Shown piece after piece: positions 46,553-54,618 of a stretch of 64,000 nucleotides of DNA. Under the pieces are notes generated by a model that was given only the letters and a program-made list of their open reading frames with translations, was not told the DNA's origin and did not search any database. Positions within the stretch are counted from its first letter, which is position 1. Each line of letters opens with the position of its first letter. The DNA is from Legionella steigerwaltii. GTDB taxonomy: Bacteria > Pseudomonadota > Gammaproteobacteria > Legionellales > Legionellaceae. A program made the translations under genes and the position numbers. The stretch is taken from positions 1 to 64,000 of the forward strand of contig NZ_LNYZ01000008.1 in NCBI RefSeq assembly GCF_001468065.1, given 5' to 3'.

Positions 46553-47440
46553 ATGAATAGCAACGAATTAAAGACATTTTTAATGGTTTATGAATACCGC
46601 TCTTTTTCAATTGCAGCAAAACGTTTGTATGTCACTCAATCAGCAGTAAGTAAACGCATTAATAATTTGGAGATAGAATTTAAAGTCAAACTATTTGAAA
46701 CGAGAGGAGGGTTGCTTTTTCCTACTATGGAAGGGGAGTTACTCATACCCTATGCTCGGTTGCTTTTACATACCATGTATAATGCTGCTGATAATTTAAA
46801 AAATCCTGAACTTGAAGAAATACCGGTATTTCTTGGTACTTCAACTTTTCCAGCGTTGCAATTTTTACCGCTTTTTATCGATTATTTGATGGCAAATCAA
46901 ATCAATTTTCCTAATTTTCATATTAAACAGATGATGAAACAAGAGCTTGTCCCCGGGCTACAAAATGGATTGATTGATTTGGCTCTAACCACAGAAGATC
47001 TAGTGGTCGATAGTGCCATTATAAGCCATCAACTTGATGAAGAGGATGTTATCATTGTTGTATCGCCTAAACATGAATTAGCCAATGAAAAAAAGGTTGA
47101 TTTAGCAAAGCTTGCCCAATATCGGTGCATTTTGACGGAGCGCGGTTTTTCCATTCGCGATAATTTAGAACGAATTTTTTCCAAGCATGAATTGCCACTT
47201 CCAGTGGGACATGAGTTATTTTCTTTCGATGCAATAAAAAAATTGGTAAAAACAGGGTTGGGTTGGAGCGCATTACCAAAGCAATATTGTGATCATGAGT
47301 TGGTAAATTTAGAAATAAACAACTATTCTGAAAAAATAAGATTGTGTTGGTACTGCCACAAGAATCGCGTTAGCTCTAAAATTATACAGTATGTAGGAGA
47401 ATTGCTGAAGAACTCGATCCATCATATTCATTATCAATAG
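46553..47440 (+). CDS. LysR-type transcriptional regulator
   Basis: A 295-residue LTTR. The N-terminal winged helix is clear: NELKTFLMVYEYRSFSIAAK then RLYVTQSAVSKRINNLE, followed by a periplasmic-binding-protein-like effector domain. I start at the ATG at 46553; an in-frame upstream start at 46508 is less likely. A -10 TATAAT lies at 46485-46490. It is divergent from the small gene/UbiD operon and upstream of the GGT-like gene, the usual arrangement for control of its neighbours. Confidence 0.9.
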   Translation: MNSNELKTFLMVYEYRSFSIAAKRLYVTQSAVSKRINNLEIEFKVKLFETRGGLLFPTMEGELLIPYARLLLHTMYNAADNLKNPELEEIPVFLGTSTFPALQFLPLFIDYLMANQINFPNFHIKQMMKQELVPGLQNGLIDLALTTEDLVVDSAIISHQLDEEDVIIVVSPKHELANEKKVDLAKLAQYRCILTERGFSIRDNLERIFSKHELPLPVGHELFSFDAIKKLVKTGLGWSALPKQYCDHELVNLEINNYSEKIRLCWYCHKNRVSSKIIQYVGELLKNSIHHIHYQ

Positions 47441-47494
47441 AGACTAGCAGTCAGTCAAAACTCTATTGGCCCACTTTATTTTAAGGAAGTAAAA

Positions 47495-49090
47495 ATGTCA
47501 GGGAAGAATCAGTTCTCTAATCATGATATGAAATATCCCTCACAACGCATGCCTATTTATGCAAAAAATTGTGTGGCCACTTCACAGCCTTTGGCGGCCC
47601 AAGTGGGCTTGCAAATCTTACAGAATGGAGGTAATGCAGTTGATGCTGCGATTGCAACGGCGATTACCCTAACTGTGGTTGAACCGACAATGAATAGTCT
47701 CGGAAGCGATGTTTTTGCTATGGTTTGGGATGGGAAACATTTGCACGGCCTTAATGCGTCAGGTAAATCGCCACATGTTTGGAATCGGACTCATTTTGCA
47801 CGTTATAAAACAATGCCTCAGTCAGGCTGGGATACTGTAACTGTGCCAGGAGCAGTTTCAGGTTGGCTGGCCTTAGCTAAAGAATTTGGGCGGTTACCTT
47901 TTGCTCAGTTATTCGAGCAAGCAATAAATTATGCGAAAAATGGATTTCTAGTATCACCTATTGTTGCCGAGCAGTGGCAAATGTACGCCAAATCTTTTAA
48001 AAATAATCCTGAATTTGCCCGGGCTTTTTTGCCAAAAGGTCGGGCTCCTAATGCTGGAGAGCTATTCTGTTTTCCGCAGTATGCAAAAACTTTAGAGCAG
48101 GTAGCTCAGTCAAAGGGCAAAGCTTTTTATGAAGGTGAAATCGCTGAAAAAATAGCGCACTATGCAAAACAGGAGGGCGCTTTATTAACCCTTGAGGATC
48201 TGAAAACACATCAACCCCATAAAGCCATTCCCTTAAAACTGAATTATCGCGGCTACGAGCTTTATGAATTGCCACCTAATGGCCAAGGTTTAACCGTTTT
48301 GATCGCCTTAGGCATTTTACACTATTTTGATATGCACCAATATCCAGTTGATTCAGCGGACAGTATCCATTTGCAAATTGAAGCGATGAAATTAGCCTTT
48401 AGCGATGCGAAGCGTTATATTGCAGATCCCGATTTTATGCAGATTAAAGTAGAAGATTTATTAACGCCTGAGTATTTAAGTCAACGAGCCAAATTGATTC
48501 ATAAGAAACGTGCGCAAAGTCCTGAATATGGCATACCCCATGAGCAGGGAACTGTTTACCTAACTACAAGTGATAGTAAGGGTATGATGGTTTCTTTTAT
48601 CCAATCTCATTACTTAGGATTTGGTTCGGGGGTGGTAATTCCAGACTCAGGGATTCTCATGCAAAACCGTGGTGCTTGTTTTACTTTAGAACCAGGACAT
48701 CCTAATGAGGTTGCTGGGAATAAACTCCCCTTTCATACGATTCTTCCTGGTTTTCTATTTAAGGATAATAAACCGTTGATGAGTTTTGGCGTAATGGGCG
48801 GACATATGCAGGCACAAGGTCATGTACAGGTTATTGTAAGATTATGTGATTACCAACAAAATCCCCAAACGGTATTGGATGCACCACGTTGGTATATTTC
48901 CCCAGATAATAAAATTAGTCTAGAAGCTTCTATTCATCCAAAAGTGATTAAAGAGTTGATAGATCGTGGCCATGAGCTTGTTCCTAGTCCCACTTCTATT
49001 TATGGAGGGGGACAAGCAATTTACTGTTTGGAAGAAGGTTATATGGCTGTGTCCGATCCAAGAAAAGATGGGCAAGCTGTTGGATTTTGA
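47495..49090 (+). CDS. Gamma-glutamyltransferase-family enzyme (YwrD-like, no signal peptide)
   Basis: An Ntn-hydrolase of the GGT family that cleaves itself before a nucleophilic Thr, here probably Thr353 in EQGTVYLTTSD. The N-terminal QILQNGGNAVDAAIATA and C-terminal FGVMGGHMQAQGHVQ are family hallmarks. At 531 residues it lacks a signal peptide, so it is likely cytoplasmic; close relatives include YwrD and oxamate amidohydrolase, so the substrate need not be glutathione. It follows the LysR gene by 54 bases on the same strand. Confidence 0.9.
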   Translation: MSGKNQFSNHDMKYPSQRMPIYAKNCVATSQPLAAQVGLQILQNGGNAVDAAIATAITLTVVEPTMNSLGSDVFAMVWDGKHLHGLNASGKSPHVWNRTHFARYKTMPQSGWDTVTVPGAVSGWLALAKEFGRLPFAQLFEQAINYAKNGFLVSPIVAEQWQMYAKSFKNNPEFARAFLPKGRAPNAGELFCFPQYAKTLEQVAQSKGKAFYEGEIAEKIAHYAKQEGALLTLEDLKTHQPHKAIPLKLNYRGYELYELPPNGQGLTVLIALGILHYFDMHQYPVDSADSIHLQIEAMKLAFSDAKRYIADPDFMQIKVEDLLTPEYLSQRAKLIHKKRAQSPEYGIPHEQGTVYLTTSDSKGMMVSFIQSHYLGFGSGVVIPDSGILMQNRGACFTLEPGHPNEVAGNKLPFHTILPGFLFKDNKPLMSFGVMGGHMQAQGHVQVIVRLCDYQQNPQTVLDAPRWYISPDNKISLEASIHPKVIKELIDRGHELVPSPTSIYGGGQAIYCLEEGYMAVSDPRKDGQAVGF

Positions 49091-49135
49091 TTAAATTAGA
49101 TTTAAAACAAATGGGTGGTATGCTCTCGTGTACGG

Positions 49136-51703
49136 CTAAAAGATGTAGTTCTTACTACTATCTAAAGCAGTTTTATTGTTATCACGTTCAAATAAAGCAA
49201 GTTCCTTCTCATTACTTTCTTTACTAAAACAACTACTCCAAAAAGAATAGGACACTGAGTTATGTTGTTTCGGTCTAAAGTGCGTGGGGGGGGCTTGATC
49301 ATAAAAAAGTTCATCTGAGCATGCAGGTGTGTGTTTGCGGATTTTTAAATGAGATGACTCTCTCGGAGAGCTTGCCTCCTCATATCGCTTTGCTTCTTCT
49401 TGTAAATGTTCTATAGGTTGTTCTTTAAAGCGGTAAACATTCATAAAAATCATACATGCTTGAAGAATCATTAATGTTACGCCAACTACTGGATTAAGAG
49501 TTAAACCCAGTGCAACTAATAATCCACCAGCTACTAAAATCGAGCCGAGATTATAAGCTAAGCTTATGGTCAGATTTTGATTTATATTGGATACAGTTTG
49601 TTTCGAGATCGCAAAAACTGACGCGATTGGTAATAACATTCCCTTATGAATGACAGCTCCTGCCGCCTCTTGAGTTAATACATCACTACTGTCAGATATT
49701 ACTGCTATGCCCAAGTTGCTGACTTTAATTGCAGGGGTGTCATTTCCAGCATCGCCTACCATAGCTACTTTACGTCCTTTCCTCCTTAAAGCGAGAATAT
49801 GAGCAGTTTTTGACTTATCATTTTCCTCTTGAGCATTCCCCACTATAGCGGTTGGAGGACAGCCGGCATAAACGTGTTCAATACCAAGCGCTTTAGCATA
49901 GCGATGTGCAGTTTCTTCATCCGCTCCAGTACACAAGCAGATTTCTTTGCCCATTGCCTTTAATGTTTGAATAGTACAATATGCATCTTCACGAAGAGGA
50001 TCTGTTATTACCATAAATCCAATTACGGTATTATCGCGTGCAACATAGACTAATTGATCTCCAGCTTCTAATTCGGGTTGTTTGAATCCAGATGGGATGG
50101 AGATGCCTTTTTCTTTCATTAAAGTCATACTGCCAATGGTATATTTTTTATTCTTTATTTTTCCAGAAACTCCAGAATGATGAGAGTCATCAAACTCCGT
50201 GACTTCATGGTTTTGTGTTTGATATTGATTTGCAAAAGAATAAATGGCTTGGCCTATAGGATGACTCGATTTTTTTTCAAGGGTAGAGCAATAGGAGAGG
50301 AAATCTGCTTCTGAAAGCCCGCTTTCATCAAATAGATAAAGTTCTGTGACACTAGAAACTCCGGTTGTTAAGGTGCCATTCAAATCAAAAATTACGGTAT
50401 TTATTTGTTCTGCGTGTTGCAATGTTTTGGCACTGTTAAATGTAACCCCATTTTCTGCTGCTTTGTGCATCCCTGTTTTTACTGCAAACGGAGTAATTAA
50501 ACCTAAAGTACAGGGGCAAGCACTTACTAAAACCGAGACAGCGCATTGAATTGCTATAGCTGCAGGATAAAAGAGTCCAATAATGATTCCGGAGGCAACT
50601 GCTAATGCAATTACGGCTGGGATAAAATAGGTTAATAGTTCTTCTGTTTTTATTTCGATGGGGGCTGCGTCCAGCGCCGATGCTTCTATTGCCGCATCAA
50701 GCCTTGCTAGATAGGATTCTTTTTGAGTTTTTGTGACACGAATGGCTAAAGGGGGCATATTGTAAGGTAAACGCATGCCCGCGACTACTTTTGCTTGTGG
50801 GGGAAAATAATGAGGGCGAGTGGCTCCTGTAATAATGGTATTGTAAATGATGCTTTCATTTTCACAAATGCCATCAAGAGGAATAACTTCCCCTTGATGC
50901 ACGATAATCACATCGTCTTCGTTGATCAGTTCTAAACTAATTTCATCAAAACCTTTAGAATTTCGTTTTCTTACAAATTTAGGGGCTCTGTCCTGAAATT
51001 TTGTTGTGCCAATTTTTTCTTTAATGGTTTCTTCTATCGCAATACCTATATGTCTAAAGCCATAAATAAGCAAACCCGCTTCAAACATCATAGGAAGCCA
51101 CGGTACGAAGAGTGATGCGATGGAAAAGATGATGATGGAGGCAGTACTGAGGGCAAATAAACTGTCCATGGTTAATTTTTTGCTCTTGGTCAGTTTTATC
51201 CACGCGTCATAATAGGAATTAGCGCCTAAGGCTAGGGTTAATAAAGTACTAAAAACAGCAAGTGAAATCATAAACGGGAGTGAGAGCCCGCCAGCAAGAC
51301 AAAGAATAAGTACCGCCACTCCTGACAGGCATCCGAGAGCACCAAGTAACCAATGCGAGGTAAAAAATTTTTTGGTTTTATTAAATATTCGATTTAAAGT
51401 ACCTGTTTGTGCAGGTTGTATTTGCGGTTCATCTTTTTTATCCGGTTGATATTGATACTCTTCGCATGAAAAACCTATTTCATCGATGTGCTTCTTGATT
51501 TCCGACCAGATTTCTTTGTCGGCTCGCTTGTCCTCATCCTTAATAATAACTGTTGTTTTTTTAGGATCAGGTGTTGTGAGGTCTGCATGGAAATGGATTA
51601 GTTTGTCAGACAGTTGGTCCTTTAGGTAGTTTTTAATAGTTCCACTACAACCACCGCAAGTCATTCCGTTAACATAAAAAATATAGCTTCTGGATTTAGG
51701 CAT
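49136..51703 (-). CDS. Divergent P1B-type heavy-metal ATPase
   Basis: An 855-residue P1B ATPase. An HMA domain with GMTCGGC (Cys16, Cys19) precedes eight membrane helices. The metal motif Cys396-Pro-Cys398 marks Cu-type transport. Catalytic motifs are unusual: the phosphorylation site is DLNGTLT (Asp440) instead of DKTGT, the actuator-domain TGE glutamate is replaced (ITGATRP, Ala294), and the later GDGxND reads GDAGND. The SSHPIG motif and hinge remain. A long charged C-terminal tail (about 95 residues) follows the last helix. Transport activity is therefore uncertain. Confidence 0.85.
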   Translation of the reverse strand: MPKSRSYIFYVNGMTCGGCSGTIKNYLKDQLSDKLIHFHADLTTPDPKKTTVIIKDEDKRADKEIWSEIKKHIDEIGFSCEEYQYQPDKKDEPQIQPAQTGTLNRIFNKTKKFFTSHWLLGALGCLSGVAVLILCLAGGLSLPFMISLAVFSTLLTLALGANSYYDAWIKLTKSKKLTMDSLFALSTASIIIFSIASLFVPWLPMMFEAGLLIYGFRHIGIAIEETIKEKIGTTKFQDRAPKFVRKRNSKGFDEISLELINEDDVIIVHQGEVIPLDGICENESIIYNTIITGATRPHYFPPQAKVVAGMRLPYNMPPLAIRVTKTQKESYLARLDAAIEASALDAAPIEIKTEELLTYFIPAVIALAVASGIIIGLFYPAAIAIQCAVSVLVSACPCTLGLITPFAVKTGMHKAAENGVTFNSAKTLQHAEQINTVIFDLNGTLTTGVSSVTELYLFDESGLSEADFLSYCSTLEKKSSHPIGQAIYSFANQYQTQNHEVTEFDDSHHSGVSGKIKNKKYTIGSMTLMKEKGISIPSGFKQPELEAGDQLVYVARDNTVIGFMVITDPLREDAYCTIQTLKAMGKEICLCTGADEETAHRYAKALGIEHVYAGCPPTAIVGNAQEENDKSKTAHILALRRKGRKVAMVGDAGNDTPAIKVSNLGIAVISDSSDVLTQEAAGAVIHKGMLLPIASVFAISKQTVSNINQNLTISLAYNLGSILVAGGLLVALGLTLNPVVGVTLMILQACMIFMNVYRFKEQPIEHLQEEAKRYEEASSPRESSHLKIRKHTPACSDELFYDQAPPTHFRPKQHNSVSYSFWSSCFSKESNEKELALFERDNNKTALDSSKNYIF

Positions 51704-52050
51704 ACTGGCTCGTCAATTAAGGGTTCATTTATTAATGACTTGATATTCTTCTTATTCTTATTGCTGATGTGTTGTCATTCGCTGACTTGGTTGCTCATAT
51801 ATTTTTGATATATGTCTGATTTAGTCATTGAAAAACAAGGTGTTTTACTTGGATTGTATAAAACATCAAGCTTTAAGTTTTGTTTTAAAAACAGAAAGTT
51901 ACAATGTGCATGAAATCATATCACATGCATCATTTTTTGCACCATATTTTTTAAAAATGCTTTATTAAGGGTTGATAAAAATCGAATCCAGATGCTTTGA
52001 GTCGAGTTAAGATTTGCAAGAATTGTACATGCGATTTTGGCTAAAATGAT
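51704..52050. other. Intergenic stretch between heavy-metal ATPase and icmX
   Basis: About 350 AT-rich bases with no ORF, tRNA or repeat that I can support. It must contain the promoter of the minus-strand ATPase near 51704. I see nothing else in it. Confidence 0.5.
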
Positions 52051-52079
52051 TCAGGGTGAAAGGTTTTCTTTCACCCTGA
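52051..52079 (-). terminator. Terminator hairpin after icmX
   Basis: TCAGGGTGAAAG and CTTTCACCCTGA form a perfect 12-bp stem with a five-base loop 12 bases after the icmX stop. The following minus-strand bases (ATCATTTTAG) are only weakly T-rich. Confidence 0.7.
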
Positions 52080-52090
52080 GTGAACTACTA

Positions 52091-53617
52091 TTATTGTCCT
52101 GCATTCAGATCAGCATTAGGTGCGCCAGTACGAACGCTTTGTAACAACAAGATGCTATTCGTCATTAAAAGACGTTCATGGATTTGGCGATCTAAATAAA
52201 GTTGATAATTAATCTCAGCAAGTAAGATCGCGATTTCTTTTTCTACAGTAGCAGGAGCTGCGGTGTTAAGTGACTGAAGCCATTGACTTGATGGACCGCT
52301 ATTACTACTACTTGTACCTGATTCAGTACCAACTGCTGCAGGCGTACTCGTTCCAGTACCACCGGTACCACTAGTACTACTACTAGGAAATAACCGCCAA
52401 GTTGCCATAGTAAATTCAGTCAAGGCTTGGCTCTGTGGGGTTAGATTTTGTCCTGATCCTGATGATTGTGTGCCCTGAGGGGGTTGTTGAGACAATCGTT
52501 TGGACATAATGAAGTACAGGTTACTTACGCCCACAGAGGTTTGAGCTGCATAGGTGCGTAAACTTGCAAGATATTTAGCAAGTGTTTGTTGCGCTTTCAT
52601 TTGTGCGGGAGTAAGAGTAGCCCCCGCCTTAACATTAGCAAACTGCGAAACCAACTGATCATAATCATAACGTTTTGGTAATTTTATAGGAACAACACTA
52701 CCTGAAACATAGCGAATAAAATTAAGTGCAAGTTGTTCTTGAGTTTGTGCGGTTAGTCCCATATTTCCACCAGTTCCATTTCCAGTTCCAGTTCCAAGAC
52801 TCTGATTTGAATACATTAATGGTCCAGTTAAGGCGTTGCTATTAAGCTGATTTAAAAATTCTGAAATGTAAGTACCGGCAAAAAATTTGTATGCATTGGG
52901 AATGTCTCCTATTACATTTTGAGAGACTTTAGTATTATACAGATAGGGACAAGGATCTATAACCTTAGTTGGAGTTTGACTATTGTCCATACAGAACGTG
53001 TAATCCGGTGTTCCTAAAACATTTATTATCGTTTGGCTTACTGGATCTTGTTGAAAATTTTGTTGTGAAGCTTGTGAAGGTTGTTCCGGTAATTGAGGTG
53101 GTTGAAGGGATTGATCGAGTAATGGATTCGCAGTAACTGTTGTCGTGGAACCACCAGTTCCAGATCCATTAAAGCCATTAAATGTACTATTAACTTGGCC
53201 ATTAATCGTTGAAGTTATAGTTGAAGTCACACTATTAGAACTATTAGCAGGTACTAACTGCGCGAAAGGATCTCCTGAGCTTCCAGAACTGGTTTGAGAC
53301 GAATTCGAACTGCCACTTGTAAACGTGTTTACTGGGATCGAACCTAAATAAGTATTAAACATATAGGTTTGGATTGCTCCTACAATAGGAAAGTTAATCA
53401 GATTGTAGCTTATGAGATAGCTTTGTGGATTAGGAGCTTGAGTTACATTAAAACCCAAATAACTACCGAAATTTTGGAAATCCGTGACCAATTGTTGCAT
53501 GCTAGCAGACATTTGTTGTTGTTGACTATATAACGCAGTTCCATTGTCTGCCGCAGCAGGAAAAACAGTAAAACAAAGCAGATTCAGCAATACCAATTTA
53601 GACGACGATACTTTCAT
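52091..53617 (-). CDS. icmX: Dot/Icm component IcmX
   Basis: IcmX is a secreted/periplasmic Dot/Icm protein needed for formation of a functional secretion channel in L. pneumophila. A signal peptide is present (ending FPAAAD). The remainder includes DYTFCMDN and DPCPYLYNTKVSQNVIGDIP, and the C-terminal region matches IcmX position and operon. At 508 residues it is longer than the L. pneumophila protein (about 466), the excess being Ser/Thr/Gly/Asn-rich low-complexity stretches. Its ATG directly follows the icmW stop. Confidence 0.93.
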   Translation of the reverse strand: MKVSSSKLVLLNLLCFTVFPAAADNGTALYSQQQQMSASMQQLVTDFQNFGSYLGFNVTQAPNPQSYLISYNLINFPIVGAIQTYMFNTYLGSIPVNTFTSGSSNSSQTSSGSSGDPFAQLVPANSSNSVTSTITSTINGQVNSTFNGFNGSGTGGSTTTVTANPLLDQSLQPPQLPEQPSQASQQNFQQDPVSQTIINVLGTPDYTFCMDNSQTPTKVIDPCPYLYNTKVSQNVIGDIPNAYKFFAGTYISEFLNQLNSNALTGPLMYSNQSLGTGTGNGTGGNMGLTAQTQEQLALNFIRYVSGSVVPIKLPKRYDYDQLVSQFANVKAGATLTPAQMKAQQTLAKYLASLRTYAAQTSVGVSNLYFIMSKRLSQQPPQGTQSSGSGQNLTPQSQALTEFTMATWRLFPSSSTSGTGGTGTSTPAAVGTESGTSSSNSGPSSQWLQSLNTAAPATVEKEIAILLAEINYQLYLDRQIHERLLMTNSILLLQSVRTGAPNADLNAGQ

Positions 53618-54073
53618 TTATTCTTCCCCTTCAAGTGCACGTAAAACAAGTTTTAGACGGTACTGACAAAAAACTCGCGACAATAATCTTAAACGTTCAA
53701 ATACTATGTTTCTTTTAAGAAAAACCCCCGCTGGATCATGGCTTCCTGTGCTCGTTTCTTCTGCATGGATTAAAACACGCGAAGCACTGCCTGGATGGAC
53801 TGTATCGATTGCCTGCAGAAGACGCAGTCCTCGACCCGATTTAATATTCCCTACAATACGAATAAATTTCTCCTCTTCGGCTAAGAGCCCCATATCTATT
53901 TTTTCTATGTCATCAAGTTCCTTTCCTAACTGCTCCATGGCCTGTTCAAACTCTGGATTTCCATCAAGAGTCCAATCTTCCACACTCTCCATAAAAGTAA
54001 TCACTCGATAGATCATAGGATCAATATATTCAAACCAGTATTGTGCGGATGCTTCATGACTAAGATCTGGCAT
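53618..54073 (-). CDS. icmW: Dot/Icm adaptor IcmW
   Basis: IcmW is a small acidic chaperone that, with IcmS, presents a class of effectors to the DotL coupling complex. The 151-residue protein begins MPDLSHEASAQYWFEYIDPM, ends LKLVLRALEGEE and matches the known length. It heads the icmW-icmX operon, divergent from icmV-dotA with 95 bases between starts. Confidence 0.95.
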   Translation of the reverse strand: MPDLSHEASAQYWFEYIDPMIYRVITFMESVEDWTLDGNPEFEQAMEQLGKELDDIEKIDMGLLAEEEKFIRIVGNIKSGRGLRLLQAIDTVHPGSASRVLIHAEETSTGSHDPAGVFLKRNIVFERLRLLSRVFCQYRLKLVLRALEGEE

Positions 54074-54168
54074 TTTTTACTCTTTCTTTACTTAAAATTA
54101 GCGGATGGACGAAACCATTACTTACTACTATAGTATATTATGAAAGGTAAAAGAAAGAAGTAAAAAAT
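54074..54168. promoter_or_regulatory. Shared divergent promoter region of icmWX and icmV-dotA
   Basis: A palindromic -10-like TACTATAGTA is at 54126-54135, readable on both strands. Two direct GTAAA pairs flank it: minus strand GTAAA-N6-GTAAA (54076-54091) near icmW and plus strand GTAAA-N8-GTAAA (54147-54164) near icmV. GTAAA pairs are the known CpxR motif, and CpxR controls these operons in L. pneumophila; however, both pairs also lie over the ribosome-binding regions. Confidence 0.4.
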
Positions 54169-54618
54169 ATGAAAAAGCGGTCGAGAATAATTAGGCTAGT
54201 TTCAACGATCATTAATGTTCGAAGGTGGTTCGATTGGGAGCGAATGAAAGCGTTTACCTTATATTTAGGAAATGGCTGTAAACGTCTATTTGTACCTCAG
54301 AAAGAAGTCGAAGGGGAATCATTTAATGAAGCAGTGAAGCAGTTGAATCTTAGCGATGAAAATATATTAGCGAAGCAAAAATCATTGTTTCGCCTAAGTA
54401 TTATTATGGTATTAGCCGCTGTCGTGATTTTGGGATATGCTGGTTTTCAGCTTTTTTATGGTTCGATAAAAGCATTTCTTGTGAGCCTTATTGTTACTAT
54501 GATTGCACTTGTTTTAGCCTTCCGTTACCATTTTTGGTACTTTCAAATGAAAAATCGTAAACTAGGATGTACCTTTAATGAATGGTATAGGCAGGGGTTG
54601 TTGGGAGAGAAGAAATGA
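54169..54618 (+). CDS. icmV: Dot/Icm membrane protein IcmV
   Basis: IcmV is a small inner-membrane Dot/Icm component of unknown mechanism. The 149-residue protein has a basic N-terminus and two adjacent membrane helices (about residues 80-120). It overlaps dotA by four bases (ATGA), the conserved icmV-dotA operon. Confidence 0.93.
   Translation: MKKRSRIIRLVSTIINVRRWFDWERMKAFTLYLGNGCKRLFVPQKEVEGESFNEAVKQLNLSDENILAKQKSLFRLSIIMVLAAVVILGYAGFQLFYGSIKAFLVSLIVTMIALVLAFRYHFWYFQMKNRKLGCTFNEWYRQGLLGEKK

Noticed and set aside
54076..54091. GTAAA pair at icmW as a definite CpxR box
   Set aside because: It ends three bases before the icmW start codon and may simply be ribosome-binding sequence; kept only as a tentative idea.
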